NCBI GenBank assembly: GCA_012845835.1
Contig: JABAKD010000003.1
Coordinates: 3,499,671-3,563,670, forward strand
Reading direction: 5' to 3'
DNA length: 64,000 nucleotides
Source of the DNA: Undaria pinnatifida
Lineage: Eukaryota; Sar; Phaeophyceae; Laminariales; Alariaceae
Shown: positions 62,888-64,000 of the stretch, one piece after another
How the letters are laid out: each line of letters starts with the position of its first letter
Position numbering within the stretch: the first letter of the stretch is position 1
Notes under the pieces: generated by a model
Told to the model about the DNA's origin: nothing
Database searches by the model: none
The model's input: the letters and a program-made list of their open reading frames with translations, nothing else
Program-made: the position numbers and the translations under genes

Positions 62888-64000
62888 TCGGACATGTAGT
62901 GCACAACCATTTTCTCGCACGCATGCATGGCTGCCCTTCTGTCTTATTCGTTTTTGACTCGCCATCCGACAAGGTGCACAGCATTGATTGTTGGTTTCAG
63001 CGTTGATCATTCACACGAAGCGTTCCCTGAGAAGAAAACTCCGGAAACAAAAAGAAACCTATCGTATGCGCAAAGCACTTAGTCTAGTCTACTACTTCGA
63101 GTACGTGCTTGTATGTTTTGGTGTTGTAGTGTATTGGTGTTATTCGGTACTGTTCTACAGCAGTATACTGCTGCTGCCCACTATAAACGTCTGCTGTAAA
63201 GACGATCTGGTTGGTGGCAGCTGTGTTGGTCTTGGGCCAAAGACAGAGTAGTGGCCGGATGGCAGGAAGAGGTCGATTTTTTTTTCCCACAGGTATGCAG
63301 TGGTTATTTATATGGATAGACTAGACTATACTCGTAGTGTGGGGGACTTTTTTTTTTTTTTTCAGGCTGACTTTCTTGTGTGTTGATGCGCTCTCTTGTG
63401 AGCCAAACCCTAAGGAGCAGGCCGTTCTACTACTGCTGTTGTGTCTCATTTAGGCCAAAAATGTGTACTCGACGCTCCTCGTCGAAAAGAAGAGAACAAC
63501 AAAAACAATGATTCCGACCAGGCCACCTCCCACGTATTACAGCATAGTATAGTCTCTATATATATTATTTATAGACTAGACTATATATTTATCATCAGGA
63601 GGATATTGTACGAAACTACCGCAGCATGCTGTCGTACCCAATCAGAGAGTTGTTTCGCGTCACCTATTATGCTGTACACAAGGACCGCGGCGTCGCCTCT
63701 CGACGTATCATACGCGCATGCCGGCTACTCTCCTCGCCGTGTTTATTTAGCCGTTGACTATCCATTCATTGCTACGGCACCCATCTCTGTGCTTTTTTGG
63801 CAGCACATGAACTACGGCACGCAACACGCAGCAACGACAGAAAGGCTATACGTGGGGACACGGCGGAAGCAGACTAATCAGGTGGTCGGAACATGCAGCA
63901 ACCATGATAAGAACATCATATGACGAAGAAACACAAGTTACCTGTTTTTCTGCAATTTTCCTTGTTAGACGACATTAGAAATCGAAATTCTGCTTCTTTG
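62888..64000. other. No gene recognised
   Basis: A T15 run lies at about 63348-63362. Palindromic tagtctagacta-like motifs recur (63085, 63316, 63575). The 160-residue ORF at 63441-63923 shows no known domain. Confidence 0.35.

Overview
This window looks like a repeat-dominated stretch of a eukaryotic nuclear genome. I find no clear multi-exon host gene and no rRNA, tRNA or prokaryotic-style operon. The recognisable coding matter belongs to transposable elements: a tyrosine-recombinase (DIRS-order) retrotransposon, two degraded Ty3/gypsy elements, a degraded relative of the DIRS reverse transcriptase and the N-terminal half of a Helitron. As I recall them, these protein families resemble ones common in stramenopiles (brown algae, oomycetes). 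A stramenopile or similar alga is therefore my best guess, but it is an inference only.

Layout. 0-6 kb: two blocks of a 41-bp minisatellite around a tRNA-derived SINE, then a foldback element with a G-rich body. 6.9-8.5 kb (minus): remains of a gypsy integrase and C-terminal region. 9.0-9.7 kb: two GC-rich minisatellites. 14.1-16.25 kb (minus): a decayed RT-RNase H region interrupted by a 352-bp MITE with a TAA target duplication. 16.3-24.5 kb: mostly anonymous, with one half of a 510-bp dispersed repeat pair and one broken long ORF. 24.6-25.5 kb: a large inverted repeat. 25.5-30.4 kb: a gypsy chromovirus derivative that keeps Gag, protease and chromodomain but lacks RT, RNase H and most of the integrase. 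31.2-33.6 kb: Helitron remains including an HxH motif, followed at 34.4-35.05 kb by a RING-like ORF. 35.15-35.95 kb: a CCACGG-rich low-complexity tract.

36.4-47.5 kb: a satellite array of roughly 345-bp units. Inside it sits a 7.3-kb DIRS-order element of PAT/Ngaro type (39439-46729, minus strand) with complete split direct repeats. It has Gag, RT, RNase H and tyrosine recombinase ORFs. The element splits one satellite unit exactly, with no target-site duplication, as expected for recombinase-mediated integration. RT is frameshifted and the recombinase seems to lack its first catalytic arginine.

47.8-49 kb: further tandem repeats. 51.4-51.9 kb: the second copy of the 510-bp repeat. 54.9-62.9 kb: foldback arms, a nested stack (a SINE inside a foldback element inside a microsatellite-bearing element with a pentanucleotide tract of about 590 bp), a GTT microsatellite and another SINE. 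Many families recur at both ends of the window, often inverted. The window records repeated nested insertion rather than a cooperating set of cellular genes.
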